From Thioclava sediminum (GTDB lineage: Bacteria; Pseudomonadota; Alphaproteobacteria; Rhodobacterales; Rhodobacteraceae), in NCBI RefSeq assembly GCF_002020355.1, contig NZ_MPZV01000003.1:1-64000 (forward strand): a stretch of DNA of 64,000 nucleotides, written 5' to 3'. This document shows positions 1 to 10,310 of the stretch, piece after piece (the first letter of the stretch is position 1; each line of letters begins with the position of its first letter). Both the position numbers and the translations under genes were made by a program. The notes under the pieces were generated by a model that ran no database searches, was not told the DNA's origin, and saw only the letters and a program-made list of their open reading frames with translations.

Positions 1-77
1 GCGGTTGTAGCTCAGTTGGTTAGAGTACCGGCCTGTCACGCCGGGGGTCGCGGGTTCGAGCCCCGTCAACCGCGCCA
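1..77 (+). tRNA. tRNA-Asp (anticodon GTC)
   Basis: A complete cloverleaf is visible. The 7-bp acceptor stem pairs positions 1-7 with 67-73, the T-loop GGTTCGAGCC is present, the anticodon loop reads CTGTCAC (GTC, Asp), and the CCA end is encoded at 75-77. The 5' end coincides with the window edge. Confidence 0.95.
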
Positions 78-159
78 CTTTCCCCTCCTTTACGGTAAAG
101 TTGCGTTTGTGAAACGCGCATCTGTCGCTTATATCCGGGCGAAGTTTCGGGAGGAGCGT

Positions 160-420
160 ATGCGCTGGATCAAACAGGTTTTCGACCACATCACCCTGCT
201 GCAGGCGGTGCTTTTCGCAGCACTGCTCGGTCTCGCACCATTCACCCCAGAGCCACATATCTGGGAAAAGCTGAAGATGTTGATGGCGGGCACGCTGGTG
301 CGTCCGATCGACTGGTTCGATCTGGTGATGCACGGGCTGCCGTGGATCGTGCTGGCGGTGAAGCTGGCGCAATGGGTGAAGACGGGACAGACCGGGAAAT
401 CCGGTAGAGGTGCGCAATGA
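160..420 (+). CDS. small hypothetical membrane protein upstream of proA
   Basis: This 86-residue protein starts at the ATG at 160, preceded by a good GGGAGGAG ribosome-binding site at 149-155. The open frame extends further upstream into the tRNA, which is not credible. It has a hydrophobic segment near residues 12-27 and a second near 56-70, so it is probably an inner-membrane protein with two short helices. Its stop overlaps the proA start by four bases (ATGA), so it is translationally coupled to proA. I know similar short proteins next to proA in Rhodobacteraceae, sometimes labelled RND transporter without support. The function is unknown. Confidence 0.7.
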   Translation: MRWIKQVFDHITLLQAVLFAALLGLAPFTPEPHIWEKLKMLMAGTLVRPIDWFDLVMHGLPWIVLAVKLAQWVKTGQTGKSGRGAQ

Positions 421-1682
421 AAGACGACATGGACGCCAAAGGGCTGATCGAGACGATGGGCGCGGCCGCGCGTGCGGCGGCGGCGGAGCTGGCCTTCGCC
501 AGCGCTGAGGTGAAGAAAAAGGCGCTGGAAGCGGCCGCCGATGCGGTGCTCGCGCGCAAGGGCGAGATCATTACCGCCAATGGCGAGGATATGGCCTACG
601 GCGCGGAGAAGGGGCTGAGCCCCGCGATGATGGACCGGCTGATGCTGGACGACGCGCGGATCGAGGCGATCGCCAAGGGTCTGCGGGCGGTGGCTGCGCA
701 GCGCGATCCGGTGGGCGACACGATCGCGGAATGGGACATGCCCTCGGGGCTGCATATCAAGCGCGTGCGTACGCCGCTTGGCGTGATCGGCGTGATCTAT
801 GAATCGCGGCCCAATGTGACCGCGGATGCAGGCGCGCTGTGCCTGAAATCGGGCAATGCGGTGATCCTGCGCGGTGGCTCGGAGAGCTTCCATTCCAGCC
901 GTGCGATCCATGCCTGCCTGCTCGAAGGTCTGCGCGCCGCAGGGCTGCCCGAAGCGGCAGTCCAGCTTGTGCCGACCCGCGACCGCGCCGCCGTGGCTGA
1001 GATGCTGCGCGCGACCGAATTCATCGACGTGATCGTGCCGCGCGGGGGCAAGGGGCTCGTCGGACTGGTGCAGGCCGAGGCGCGCGTGCCGGTCTTCGCC
1101 CATCTCGAGGGTATCTGCCATATCTATGCCGACGGGGCCGCCGATCTGGATCAGGCGCGGGCCGTGGTGGTGAACGCCAAGACCCGGCGCACCGGGATTT
1201 GCGGTGCGATGGAATGTCTGCTGATCGACCGCGCTTTCTGGGACACCCATGGCGGCGTGCTGATCGAGGACCTGCTGAAGGCGGGCGTCGAGGTCCGCGG
1301 CACCGGGGAGCTCTTGTCGATCGAGGGCGTCACCGAGGCGAGCGCGGAAGATTTCGGGCGCGAATTCCTCGATATGATCTGCGCGGCGAAGATCGTGGAC
1401 GGCGTGGATGGCGCGATCGAACATATCCGCCGCTATGGCAGCCAGCACACGGAATCGATTCTGACCGAGAATGACGCCGCCGCCGACCGCTTCTTTGAGC
1501 GGCTCGACAGCGCGATCCTGATGCGCAACGCTTCGACCCAGTTCGCCGATGGTGGCGAGTTCGGGATGGGCGCAGAGATCGGGATCGCGACCGGCAAGAT
1601 GCATGCGCGGGGCCCGGTGGGTGCCGAGCAACTGACATCGTTCAAATATCTTGTGACGGGGCATGGTTCGGTGCGCCCCTAA
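417..1682 (+). CDS. proA: gamma-glutamyl phosphate reductase
   Basis: ProA catalyses the NADPH-dependent reduction of gamma-glutamyl phosphate to glutamate-5-semialdehyde, the second step of proline synthesis in the cytoplasm. The 421-residue length is normal for the family. The family motif [11 protein letters not shown] lies near residues 129-139, and the catalytic cysteine is Cys262 in the [11 protein letters not shown] context. The start at 417 overlaps the preceding stop; an in-frame ATG at 429 is an alternative. proB is not in the window. A perfect 12-bp inverted repeat spans the stop codon. Confidence 0.97.
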   Translation: MKDDMDAKGLIETMGAAARAAAAELAFASAEVKKKALEAAADAVLARKGEIITANGEDMAYGAEKGLSPAMMDRLMLDDARIEAIAKGLRAVAAQRDPVGDTIAEWDMPSGLHIKRVRTPLGVIGVIYESRPNVTADAGALCLKSGNAVILRGGSESFHSSRAIHACLLEGLRAAGLPEAAVQLVPTRDRAAVAEMLRATEFIDVIVPRGGKGLVGLVQAEARVPVFAHLEGICHIYADGAADLDQARAVVVNAKTRRTGICGAMECLLIDRAFWDTHGGVLIEDLLKAGVEVRGTGELLSIEGVTEASAEDFGREFLDMICAAKIVDGVDGAIEHIRRYGSQHTESILTENDAAADRFFERLDSAILMRNASTQFADGGEFGMGAEIGIATGKMHARGPVGAEQLTSFKYLVTGHGSVRP

Positions 1683-1694
1683 GGCGCACCGAAC
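1666..1694. terminator. inverted repeat across the proA stop, candidate bidirectional terminator
   Basis: GTTCGGTGCGCC at 1666-1677 pairs perfectly with GGCGCACCGAAC at 1683-1694, with a 5-base loop that includes the proA stop codon. It lies between the convergent genes proA and chpT. There is no strong T-run on either side, so this is terminator-like rather than a textbook intrinsic terminator. Confidence 0.5.
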
Positions 1695-1706
1695 ATCCCT
1701 GAGCGC

Positions 1707-2321
1707 TCAGAACGCGATCGTGCCGCCCTCGGTGTCGACCGACCAGTCGAGCCTGCGACCCTGCCGCGCCGCCTCGCGCGGCAGCATCGCGAATTGCACC
1801 CGCGCGGGCGTCAGCTCCATCTGGGCGCCGTCGAGCACGGCGAAAACTTCCCGATTAGGCCGTGCTTTTTCGGACCGCGCGGTGATCATCCAGCCATCGC
1901 CGCAGGGCAGCGCGCGCAGCGTGCCGCCGAAGGGCAGCGCGGTCTCCAGGCAGAGCATCGCGAGAAACGCCAGCTTCACCTCGGTGCGCGGCGCATCGCC
2001 CGGCACTTTCCACTCGTAGTCCAGACGGCTCTGCGCCGATAATTCGCCCAACATTCCGGCGACTTCCGCCTCGCCAAGCTGTTGTTCCGCGCCGGCCCGC
2101 CCGAACGCCACCCGGAAGAACTTGACGCGCGCATTCGCCGCCGCCACGCTTTGGGTAATCAACTCGAGCTCGGGGCCGGGCGTATCGCCCGTCATGGAGA
2201 GTAATTCGACCCCATTGCCGATCGCCCCGATCGGGCTGATAAGGTCATGACACAGGCGCGAGCCCACAAGGGCGGTCAAATCATCGTCGTCCGTACCGGC
2301 ATTGGCGGTCTCGAATGGCAT
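1707..2321 (-). CDS. chpT: histidine phosphotransferase ChpT-like
   Basis: The 204-residue protein resembles ChpT, the dimeric phosphotransferase that passes phosphate from the kinase CckA to CtrA (and CpdR) in alphaproteobacteria. The putative phospho-accepting histidine is His25 in SRLCHDLISPIGAI, the expected DHp-type helix, followed by a degenerate ATPase-like C-terminal domain. The ATG at 2321 was chosen because GGAGAG lies 7 bases upstream; a longer frame begins at a TTG at 2333. It is divergent from the DUF3553 gene with only 22 bp between starts. In Rhodobacter relatives this phosphorelay governs motility and gene-transfer-agent production; that role here is inferred. Confidence 0.85.
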   Translation of the reverse strand: MPFETANAGTDDDDLTALVGSRLCHDLISPIGAIGNGVELLSMTGDTPGPELELITQSVAAANARVKFFRVAFGRAGAEQQLGEAEVAGMLGELSAQSRLDYEWKVPGDAPRTEVKLAFLAMLCLETALPFGGTLRALPCGDGWMITARSEKARPNREVFAVLDGAQMELTPARVQFAMLPREAARQGRRLDWSVDTEGGTIAF

Positions 2322-2343
2322 TAAACTCTCCAATAGGTGAAAT

Positions 2344-2526
2344 GTGATCTATGAAATTCTCGAACCCGGCATGCTGGTCAGAAACCCGGCCCAGCCCGAC
2401 TGGGGCACCGGACAGGTTCAATCGCGTATCGGCGAAAAAGTGACGGTAAATTTCGAGCATCAAGGCAAGCTTGTCCTGGACGGGCGGCGGGTCGCGCTGG
2501 AATTGGTTTTCTCTGAACAAAGTTGA
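2344..2526 (+). CDS. DUF3553 domain protein
   Basis: A 60-residue protein that is almost entirely a DUF3553 domain. Its pattern LEPGMLVRNP, DWGTGQVQS and VNFEHQGK is typical of this small beta-rich alphaproteobacterial family. The GTG at 2344 follows AGGTGA; the in-frame ATG at 2371 would remove the first nine residues. The biochemical role of the family is unknown. It is divergently transcribed from chpT. Confidence 0.8.
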   Translation: MIYEILEPGMLVRNPAQPDWGTGQVQSRIGEKVTVNFEHQGKLVLDGRRVALELVFSEQS

Positions 2527-2691
2527 CGAATGGTTAACAGCTTCGTGAGGTCGTGTGGGAAACCTTCAACCTTTGGATGTGGCGATTGAACCCTCCGTGA
2601 TGCGCCGATGACACGGCGCGCACCGCGCGATATTGCCAATCCGGGCGCGGCTTTCTAAACCGGGCCAGCGAAGATCGGCAGGAGGACGCCC

Positions 2692-3468
2692 GTGATCGAC
2701 AGCGCCGCATTCGAAATCAGGCTGGCCCGTGATGCCGCCGATCTCGTGGCGTCGCAGCGGCTCCGTTATCGCGTTTTCGTTGAAGAGCTCGGCGGCGGCG
2801 GTGAGACGGTCGATCACGAAAATCGTCTGGAAAGCGACCGGCTCGACCCCGTCTACGATCACCTGCTGCTGGTCGACCCGGCACGCGCGGAAGGCGAGCA
2901 TGTGGTGGGGGCCTATCGGCTGCTGCCCTCGGATCGGCTGGAGCGCGCAGGGCAGTTTTATTGCGACAGCGAATATGACCTTTCGCCGCTGATCGGCACG
3001 GGGCGCAAACTCTTGGAACTGGGCCGCTCCTGCGTCGATCCGGACTATCGCGGCGGGGCGGCGATGCTGCTTCTGTGGAACGCGCTCGCCGATTATGTGT
3101 TGGCCCATGACATTGAGATTCTCTTCGGCGTGGCCTCCTTCCACGGCACCGATGCCGAGATGCTGAAAGCGCCGCTCTCCTGGTTGCATCACCACCATCT
3201 TGCGCCCGAACATATGCGCCCGCGCGCACGGCCCGAAGCCTATCAGCCGATGGACCTCGTGCCCGAGGAGGCGCTGGATCGGCGCGCGGCGCTGGCCGCT
3301 ATGCCCAATCTGATCAAGGCCTATCTGCGGCTTGGCGGCTTTGTGGGCGAGGGTGCTTTCATCGACCGTCCGTTCAACACCACCGATGTCCTTTTGCTGA
3401 TGGATACCAAGGCGATGAGCGACAAGCATCGCAGCTTCTACACCCGTCGTTTCGAGGGCCGCGCGTGA
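2692..3468 (+). CDS. olsB: ornithine-acyl-ACP N-acyltransferase
   Basis: OlsB transfers a 3-hydroxyacyl group from acyl-ACP to ornithine, making lyso-ornithine lipid, the first step of phosphorus-free ornithine lipid synthesis. The 258-residue GNAT-like protein has the family features RLRYRVFVEELGG near residue 23, VVGAYRLLP near 70, LELGRSCVDPDYRGG near 107, and HGTD near 150. The start is a GTG at 2692 with AGGAGG 7 bases upstream. Its stop overlaps the olsA start by four bases (GTGA), so the pair forms an operon. Confidence 0.93.
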   Translation: MIDSAAFEIRLARDAADLVASQRLRYRVFVEELGGGGETVDHENRLESDRLDPVYDHLLLVDPARAEGEHVVGAYRLLPSDRLERAGQFYCDSEYDLSPLIGTGRKLLELGRSCVDPDYRGGAAMLLLWNALADYVLAHDIEILFGVASFHGTDAEMLKAPLSWLHHHHLAPEHMRPRARPEAYQPMDLVPEEALDRRAALAAMPNLIKAYLRLGGFVGEGAFIDRPFNTTDVLLLMDTKAMSDKHRSFYTRRFEGRA

Positions 3469-4292
3469 GCTGGATCGAGGACGAACCCGATCCCAAACCG
3501 CTTGGCGCGCTCGATTGGACGCGGGCTGTGTTGCGGGGGCTGATCTGGGGGCTGATGCTGCTGATCGGGCTGATCGTGCTGCTGCTGGTGCGGCTGGTGG
3601 AGCGCCCGGTTCACGGGCTGGTGCGCCCCTGGACGCCGTGGATCACGCAGGCGGTGTGCCGGATGAGCTTCCCGATCCTCGGGATTTCGTACCGCGTCAC
3701 CGGGCGTCCGATGACCAAGATCGGCGCGGTGGTCGCCAATCACGGGTCGTGGCTCGATATCTTCGCGCTCAACGCCTGCCAGCGGGTCTATTTCGTCTCC
3801 AAGGCAGAGGTCGCCAAATGGCCCTTCGTCGGCTGGCTCGCGCGGGCCACCGGCACCGTCTTCATCAAGCGCGACCCGCGCGAGGCCAAGACGCAGCAGG
3901 GGCTGTTCGAGGATCGCATCCGCGCGGGCCATCACCTGCTGTTCTTCCCCGAAGGCACCTCGACCGATGCGCGCCGGGTGCTGCCCTTCAAGCCGACGCT
4001 GTTTCAGGCCTTCTACAGCCACGGGCTGGAGCGCGTGATGCAGATCCAGCCGGTCACCGTCGTCTACACGCCCCCCGCGGGCGAGGACGTGAGGTTCTAT
4101 GGCTGGTGGGGCGATATGGGCTTCGGGCCGCATCTGATTAAGGTGCTAGCCCAGAAGCGGCAAGGCGCGGTCGAGGTGGTGTTCCACACGCCGCTCTCCG
4201 TCTCCGACTACCGCTCGCGCAAGGAGCTTGCATGGGCGGCGGAAAGCGCCGTGCGCCGCGGCCTGCCTTACGAGATCGCGCGCGCCCGGTAA
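3465..4292 (+). CDS. olsA: lyso-ornithine lipid O-acyltransferase (PlsC family)
   Basis: The enzyme acylates lyso-ornithine lipid to ornithine lipid at the inner membrane. It has 275 residues, with one N-terminal transmembrane helix at about residues 22-45. The acyltransferase HX4D motif is His93-Asp98 (NHGSWLD), and the acceptor-binding motif FFPEGTS follows near residue 165. The start is the GTG at 3465, overlapping the olsB stop. Pairing with olsB favours OlsA over the paralogous glycerol-phosphate acyltransferase PlsC. The 3' end overlaps the convergent ribbon-helix-helix gene by 25 bp. Confidence 0.9.
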   Translation: MSWIEDEPDPKPLGALDWTRAVLRGLIWGLMLLIGLIVLLLVRLVERPVHGLVRPWTPWITQAVCRMSFPILGISYRVTGRPMTKIGAVVANHGSWLDIFALNACQRVYFVSKAEVAKWPFVGWLARATGTVFIKRDPREAKTQQGLFEDRIRAGHHLLFFPEGTSTDARRVLPFKPTLFQAFYSHGLERVMQIQPVTVVYTPPAGEDVRFYGWWGDMGFGPHLIKVLAQKRQGAVEVVFHTPLSVSDYRSRKELAWAAESAVRRGLPYEIARAR

Positions 4293-4492
4293 TAGGCCAG
4301 AACGTAGAGGCGGATGGCCGTAGCAAGGCCCGTCTCGGTGCCGCGATCCACATCAATTTCGGCTGCCAACTCATTGAGACCAAGGTTTTTTTCGGTCGCG
4401 ATGTCGCGGAAGGCACGCCAGAATTCATCCTCCAGCGTGACCGAGGTGCGATGCCCGCCCAGCGTCAGGGAGCGTTTCTTCGGTCGGCTCAT
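4268..4492 (-). CDS. ribbon-helix-helix domain protein
   Basis: A 74-residue protein of the RHH_4 type. An early beta strand (HRTSVTLEDEFW, residues 14-25) is followed by two helices, including LGLNELAAEID, the ribbon-helix-helix arrangement of small dimeric DNA-binding proteins. Its ATG at 4492 overlaps the stop of the DUF4169 gene by four bases. This pair is common in Rhodobacterales, and neither target nor function is known. Confidence 0.8.
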   Translation of the reverse strand: MSRPKKRSLTLGGHRTSVTLEDEFWRAFRDIATEKNLGLNELAAEIDVDRGTETGLATAIRLYVLAYYRARAIS

Positions 4493-4671
4493 TCGTCATG
4501 CTCGCGCTGATGCCCGTCGAGATCGCGCCGCTCTTTCGTGGCGCGGCTTTCCTGCAGTGTCTTCTCGGCTTTGCTACGTCCGAATTTCTCAGCGTTCACA
4601 GAGCCTTGCTCGCGTTTCTTCGCGCGGGCCTGCTGTTTGCGAAACTGATTGAGATTGGTGACCTTGCTCAT
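4489..4671 (-). CDS. DUF4169 family protein
   Basis: A 60-residue, very basic and charged protein matching the DUF4169 pattern: MSKVTNLNQFRKQQARAKK at the N terminus, then KFGRSKAEK and a DGHQRE tail. It probably forms one long helix. The ATG at 4671 matches the family N terminus; the open frame also has a TTG at 4677. It is translationally coupled to the downstream RHH gene. The function is unknown. Confidence 0.8.
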   Translation of the reverse strand: MSKVTNLNQFRKQQARAKKREQGSVNAEKFGRSKAEKTLQESRATKERRDLDGHQREHDE

Positions 4672-4745
4672 GAGCAAAGAGTGCCACAGCCGACCGGATC
4701 GGGAAAGGGGCTTGGACGCGCCCGCATGAGGCGCGCCCGAAAGGT

Positions 4746-5996
4746 TTACTCGACTTCGACCAGCGCGTGGCGCTTCTTGCCCGCGCTCAGCTTCACCGGG
4801 GTCTCCAGATCGGCGGCGGTGAACATGCGGCCCGGATCGGCGCAGGTCTCGTCATCGACCTTGAGCGCGCCTTCCGCGATCAGCCGCTTGCCGTCCTTGC
4901 CCGATTTCGCGAGGCCCGAGCGCACCACGAGCTGCGCAAGGCTGATCCCGTCGCCCAGTTCCTCGATCGTCAGCGTAAGCGTCGGCAGGTCGTCGCCCAC
5001 GCCACCTTTCTCGAAGACCTCGCGCGCGGTCGCTTCGGCGGCATGCGCCGCGTCCCAGCCGTGGCAGAGCGCTGTGACCTCGTTGGCCAGACGCACCTTC
5101 GCCGCGTTGATCTCGGAGCCTTCCAGCGCGCCCAGGCGCTCGCATTCCGCCACCGGCAGGTCGGTATAGAGCTTCAGGAAGCGGCCCACATCGGCGTCGG
5201 TCGTGTTGCGCCAGAACTGCCAGAACTCGTAAGGGCTCAGCATGTCGGAGTTCAGCCAGATCGCGCCGCCCTGGCTCTTGCCCATCTTGCGGCCGTCCGA
5301 GGTGGTCAGAAGCGGCGAGGTCAACCCGTAGATCTCGTGATCGAGCACACGGCGCGTAAGATCGATCCCGTTGACGATATTGCCCCACTGGTCCGAGCCG
5401 CCCATCTGCAGCAGGCAGCCGTAGCGGCGGTTCAGTTCGAGGAAGTCATAGGCCTGCAGGATCATGTAGTTGAATTCGAGGAAGGACAGCGATTGCTCGC
5501 GATCCAGCCGCGATTTCACGCTCTCGAAGGACAGCATCCGGTTGACCGAGAAATGCCGCCCGATATCGCGTAGAAATTCGAGGTAGTTCAGCCCGTCGAG
5601 CCATTCCGCGTTGTTCAGCATGAGCGCATCGGTCGGTCCGTCGCCGTAATCCAGGTATTTCGCGAAGACCTGCTTCATCCCGGCGATGTTTTCGTCGATC
5701 GCTTCGGGCGTCAGCAGCGGGCGTTCATCGGAGCGGAACGACGGATCGCCGACCTTCGTGGTGCCGCCGCCCATCAGGGTAATCGGCTTGTGGCCGGTCT
5801 TTTGCAGCCAGCGCAGCATCATGATGTTCAGCAGGTGGCCGACATGCAACGACTTCGCCGTCGCATCATAGCCGATATAAGTCGGCACGACCCCCTTCGC
5901 CAAAGCCTCGTCCAGCCCCTGATAATCCGTGCAGTCGGCCAGAAAGCCCCGCTCGATCATCACGCGCATGAAGTCTGATTTCGGATGGTAGGTCAT
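4746..5996 (-). CDS. tyrS: tyrosyl-tRNA synthetase
   Basis: TyrS charges tRNA-Tyr in the cytoplasm. The 416-residue class I synthetase has the HIGH-equivalent motif HVGH at residues 51-54, the tyrosine-binding segment [10 protein letters not shown], and the KMSKS-equivalent KMGKS near residue 240. The C-terminal ~65 residues form an S4 RNA-binding domain ([18 protein letters not shown]). The ATG at 5996 follows AAGGAAC. It is divergent from anmK. Confidence 0.97.
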   Translation of the reverse strand: MTYHPKSDFMRVMIERGFLADCTDYQGLDEALAKGVVPTYIGYDATAKSLHVGHLLNIMMLRWLQKTGHKPITLMGGGTTKVGDPSFRSDERPLLTPEAIDENIAGMKQVFAKYLDYGDGPTDALMLNNAEWLDGLNYLEFLRDIGRHFSVNRMLSFESVKSRLDREQSLSFLEFNYMILQAYDFLELNRRYGCLLQMGGSDQWGNIVNGIDLTRRVLDHEIYGLTSPLLTTSDGRKMGKSQGGAIWLNSDMLSPYEFWQFWRNTTDADVGRFLKLYTDLPVAECERLGALEGSEINAAKVRLANEVTALCHGWDAAHAAEATAREVFEKGGVGDDLPTLTLTIEELGDGISLAQLVVRSGLAKSGKDGKRLIAEGALKVDDETCADPGRMFTAADLETPVKLSAGKKRHALVEVE

Positions 5997-6055
5997 CGTG
6001 CTTGTTCCTTTCGTCTGAGCGTGCGTATATCGGGGCAGGCGACGAGAGGGAAGCC

Positions 6056-7165
6056 ATGTTGAAATCCGGGCCGGTCTGGGCAGTTGGCGCCATGTCGGGC
6101 ACGTCCTTGGACGGGGTGGACGCGGCGCTCGTGTTGACCGACGGAACCCGCATTCTCGATTTCGGCCGCAGCGACTACCGCCCCTATACCGAGGCCGAGC
6201 GTGCGACGCTCCACGCGGCTCTCGGGCATTGGCCCGGCGAGCCTGGTGTGGAAGAGGCCTGCGAGGTGGTCGAGACCGCCCATGCGGAACTGCTCAGCGG
6301 ATTGGGAGAGGCGCAGGTCGTGGGGTTTCACGGCCAGACGCTCGCCCATGATCCTTACGGAATGCAGGGCCCGCGCCGCACCCATCAGGCAGGCGATGGC
6401 TCGGTTCTGGCCGAGGTGCTGTCGCGCCCGGTGGTCTGGGATTTTCGCTCCACCGATGTGGAGATGGGCGGGCAGGGCGCGCCGCTCGCCCCGTTCTTCC
6501 ACTTCGCCTGTGCGAAATACGCCAAGCTCGACGCGCCGGCGGTGTTTTTGAACCTCGGCGGCGTCGGCAATGTCACTTGGGTCGATCCGCGCCAGCCTTC
6601 GGCAGAAGTGCCCGGTGCCGTTCTGGCGTTTGACACCGGTCCCGCCAACGCGCCGATTAACGACCTGATGCGGCTCCGGCGCAAGGCCGAGTTCGATGCG
6701 GGGGGCGAATTGGCGTTGGCGGGCCGCGTTGACGAGGCCATGGTCGAGGCCTTCCTGACGCATCCCTATTTCCTGAAAATGCCGCCGAAATCGCTCGACC
6801 GAAACGATTTCCACGACATCCTGACCCGCGTGGCGGAGCTGGACGACGCGGATGCGGCAGCCACGCTCACGGCCTGCGCGGCTGCCTCAGTCGCGCGTGC
6901 GGGCGAGCATTACCCGACGCCGCCCAAGGCGATCTATGTCTGCGGCGGCGGGCGGCTCAACACCGCGCTGATGGTCGCTTTGCAGCGGCGCATGAACGTG
7001 CCGGTGCAGCCGGTGGAGGATATCGGGCTCGATGGCGACATGCTCGAGGCGCAGGCCTTCGCCTATCTCGCGGTGCGGGTGGCGCGCGGCATGGCAACCT
7101 CGGGGCCCTCGACGACCGGGGTGTCGGCGCTGATCGGCGGCGGCAAGGTCTCGCGGCCCGGCTAA
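6056..7165 (+). CDS. anmK: anhydro-N-acetylmuramic acid kinase
   Basis: AnmK phosphorylates and hydrolyses 1,6-anhydro-MurNAc to MurNAc-6-phosphate, recycling cell-wall murein. The 369-residue protein has the ATP-binding [10 protein letters not shown] near residue 13, a VGFHGQT motif, [11 protein letters not shown] and [12 protein letters not shown], all AnmK/ASKHA signatures. The ATG at 6056 was chosen because GAGAGGG precedes it; a longer frame to a TTG at 6002 would run into the tyrS promoter. The tyrS-anmK divergent pair is familiar in Rhodobacterales. Confidence 0.95.
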   Translation: MLKSGPVWAVGAMSGTSLDGVDAALVLTDGTRILDFGRSDYRPYTEAERATLHAALGHWPGEPGVEEACEVVETAHAELLSGLGEAQVVGFHGQTLAHDPYGMQGPRRTHQAGDGSVLAEVLSRPVVWDFRSTDVEMGGQGAPLAPFFHFACAKYAKLDAPAVFLNLGGVGNVTWVDPRQPSAEVPGAVLAFDTGPANAPINDLMRLRRKAEFDAGGELALAGRVDEAMVEAFLTHPYFLKMPPKSLDRNDFHDILTRVAELDDADAAATLTACAAASVARAGEHYPTPPKAIYVCGGGRLNTALMVALQRRMNVPVQPVEDIGLDGDMLEAQAFAYLAVRVARGMATSGPSTTGVSALIGGGKVSRPG

Positions 7166-7243
7166 ATTCACATCACTTGACGCCGATCATGCCGCGCCGC
7201 GGCGGACGGCGCTAAGATTGGCCTCAACGCAGAGGGTAATTCT

Positions 7244-7690
7244 ATGTCTGAAACTCCAACCGATCCCTATCCCACGCCGCAGGCGCGCAAGCAGGCCCCG
7301 TTCTCGAACCGGGCCGCCGCAGTCTTCCTCGCGGGGCTCAGCTTCGTCGTCATGGTCATCTCCGGCCTCGTCGTCAGCATCGCGCCCTCGGGCCGGGTGG
7401 CGCGGGATATCGACTGGTCGCTCCTCGCGCTGAACCGCGCCGATTGGGAGCTTTTGCACCTCGCGATGGGGGTGCTCTTCATCTTCGCCGGGATCTGGCA
7501 CATCAAGCTGCACTGGCCGGTGATCCGCAACCTGCTGTGGTCGGCGGCGGCGCAGACGCTGTGCCACCGGCGCGAGCTGGCGCTGGCAGTCGGGCTGGTG
7601 GGCGCGGTGATCGTGCTGACGCTGCTCTGGTGGCCGCCTGTCAGCTGGCTCGATCAACTGGCCCGCTGGGCGAGCATCGGGCTCTGGTGA
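7244..7690 (+). CDS. DUF4405 family integral membrane protein
   Basis: A 148-residue inner-membrane protein with predicted helices at about residues 26-47, 68-90 and 110-130. Histidines in the second helix and just after it (LLHLAMG, HIKLHW) are spaced as in DUF4405 proteins, which resemble b-type cytochrome four-helix modules, so heme binding is possible but not shown. No partner redox gene lies beside it. It converges with the cupin gene, the two coding regions abutting at 7690/7691. Confidence 0.7.
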   Translation: MSETPTDPYPTPQARKQAPFSNRAAAVFLAGLSFVVMVISGLVVSIAPSGRVARDIDWSLLALNRADWELLHLAMGVLFIFAGIWHIKLHWPVIRNLLWSAAAQTLCHRRELALAVGLVGAVIVLTLLWWPPVSWLDQLARWASIGLW

Positions 7691-8119
7691 TCAGCGGGGG
7701 ATGTCGAAGCCTCTCGGGGCCAGTTCGAAGCCCTCGAAGCGAAAGCCCGGCGAGACGGTGCAGCTGACGAGGCTCCACGCCCCGGTGGAGCGCGCCGATT
7801 GCCACTGGCCCGCGGGCACGATCCCCTGCGGTTGATCGCCGCCGAGCACGTCGGGGCCCAACAGCAGTTCCAGCACCGGCCCCGCCTCCTGCGGCGCGAT
7901 ATCGAGCTGCACCGGCGCGCCTGCGTGGAAATGCCAGATCTCGGTCGCATCGACCCGGTGCCAATGGCTGCGCTCGCCCGCTTTGAGCAGGAAATAGATG
8001 CAGGTGCCCGCCGGGCGCGCACCGTCTGCGGCCTCCGCCTCCCAGGTCTGGCGGTAATGTCCGCCCTCGGGATGGGGCGCGAGACCGAGGGCTTCGATGA
8101 TCGCGTCGGCCTCACTCAT
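7691..8119 (-). CDS. cupin domain protein (DUF985-type)
   Basis: The 142-residue protein is a single cupin barrel. GGHYRQTWEA near residue 18 and SHWHRVDATEIWHFHAG near residue 50 form the core; the histidines could bind a metal. DUF985-type cupins have no firmly established reaction. The ATG at 8119 overlaps the stop of the upstream HAD gene by four bases, so the two are co-translated. A longer frame to 8170 only duplicates HAD sequence. Confidence 0.8.
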   Translation of the reverse strand: MSEADAIIEALGLAPHPEGGHYRQTWEAEAADGARPAGTCIYFLLKAGERSHWHRVDATEIWHFHAGAPVQLDIAPQEAGPVLELLLGPDVLGGDQPQGIVPAGQWQSARSTGAWSLVSCTVSPGFRFEGFELAPRGFDIPR

Positions 8120-8790
8120 GCGAAAAGCTCCTTCGCCAGCGTCTCGAAATCGGGCGCGATCGCGTCCCATTCCTCGCTCGCCACAAGGTCCTTGTCCTGA
8201 GCGGGCCCGTATTCGGTGGGGCGCGGCACGAAAGCTGTCTGCAGCCCCAAGGGCCGGGCAGCTGCGAGGTCGTCGTTATGCGCGGCCACCATCATCACCT
8301 CTTCGGGCGGCAGGCGCAGCGCGGCGCAGGAGGCCAGATAGACCTCGGGCTTGGGTTTGTAGTCGCGGGCGATATCCGCGCCGAGAATGCAATCCCACGG
8401 CAGCCCCGCATGGCGCGCAAGCCGCGTCATCAGCGCGATGGACCCGTTGGAACAGGGCGCGATGATCGCATGGCGCCTCAGCGCGTGAAGGCCGCCGACC
8501 ACATCGGGCCACGGGGTCAGCCGCTCCCAGACATGCGAGAGGCTATCGGGCGCCGAGACCGCAAAGCGTTTCGCCACCCGGTGCAGGTTCTCGCGATGCA
8601 GATCGTCGAGCGCCACATAGCCGCGCCCGCCGTCGCGAATGCGCCGCATCGCAGGATCGTATTCGGCGCGCCACGCATCTGCGAAGGCAAGGGAATCGAT
8701 CCCGGGAAAGGCGATTTCCACCTCATGCGCGACCGAGTTGCGCCAATCGACACAGGTGCCGAACACATCGAAAATCAGAGCCTTGATCAT
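8116..8790 (-). CDS. haloacid dehalogenase type II family hydrolase
   Basis: A 224-residue HAD hydrolase. The nucleophile is Asp8 in IFDVFGTCVDW, motif II is PCSNGS, motif III lysine is in DYKPKPEVY, and motif IV is AAHNDDL. This DxFGT variant and overall layout fit the (S)-2-haloacid dehalogenase subgroup, but many such proteins are phosphatases, so the substrate is uncertain. The ATG at 8790 fits the family N terminus; upstream codons are not conserved-looking. Confidence 0.82.
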   Translation of the reverse strand: MIKALIFDVFGTCVDWRNSVAHEVEIAFPGIDSLAFADAWRAEYDPAMRRIRDGGRGYVALDDLHRENLHRVAKRFAVSAPDSLSHVWERLTPWPDVVGGLHALRRHAIIAPCSNGSIALMTRLARHAGLPWDCILGADIARDYKPKPEVYLASCAALRLPPEEVMMVAAHNDDLAAARPLGLQTAFVPRPTEYGPAQDKDLVASEEWDAIAPDFETLAKELFA

Positions 8791-8870
8791 GGCCCGACAG
8801 TGACGCGGATCGCGGCGCGGCGCAATCGCCCCTTCGGCTTGGCTCAAATATCCTCGCCGAAGGCGAAACG

Positions 8871-8904
8871 AAAACCCCCGGCGAAGCGCGTGCTCCGCCG
8901 GGGG
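8871..8904 (-). terminator. intrinsic terminator downstream of eno
   Basis: CCCCCGGCG at 8875-8883 pairs with CGCCGGGGG at 8896-8904. Read on the minus strand, the hairpin is followed by TTTT at 8874-8871, which fits rho-independent termination of eno. Confidence 0.85.
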
Positions 8905-8930
8905 CTTGGGTGTCTCAATTCAAGACGCGC

Positions 8931-10241
<1,311 letters not shown>

Positions 10242-10310
10242 CTAGGTGCATACACCCGTGCTGCGCCTGCGAAAAGGCCGTAAGGGCGATTTCTGGAAGA
10301 AATGTTACCG

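Noticed and set aside
129-1664. A 511-codon minus-strand frame opposite proA.
   Set aside because: It mirrors proA codons in a GC-rich genome and has no recognisable motif.
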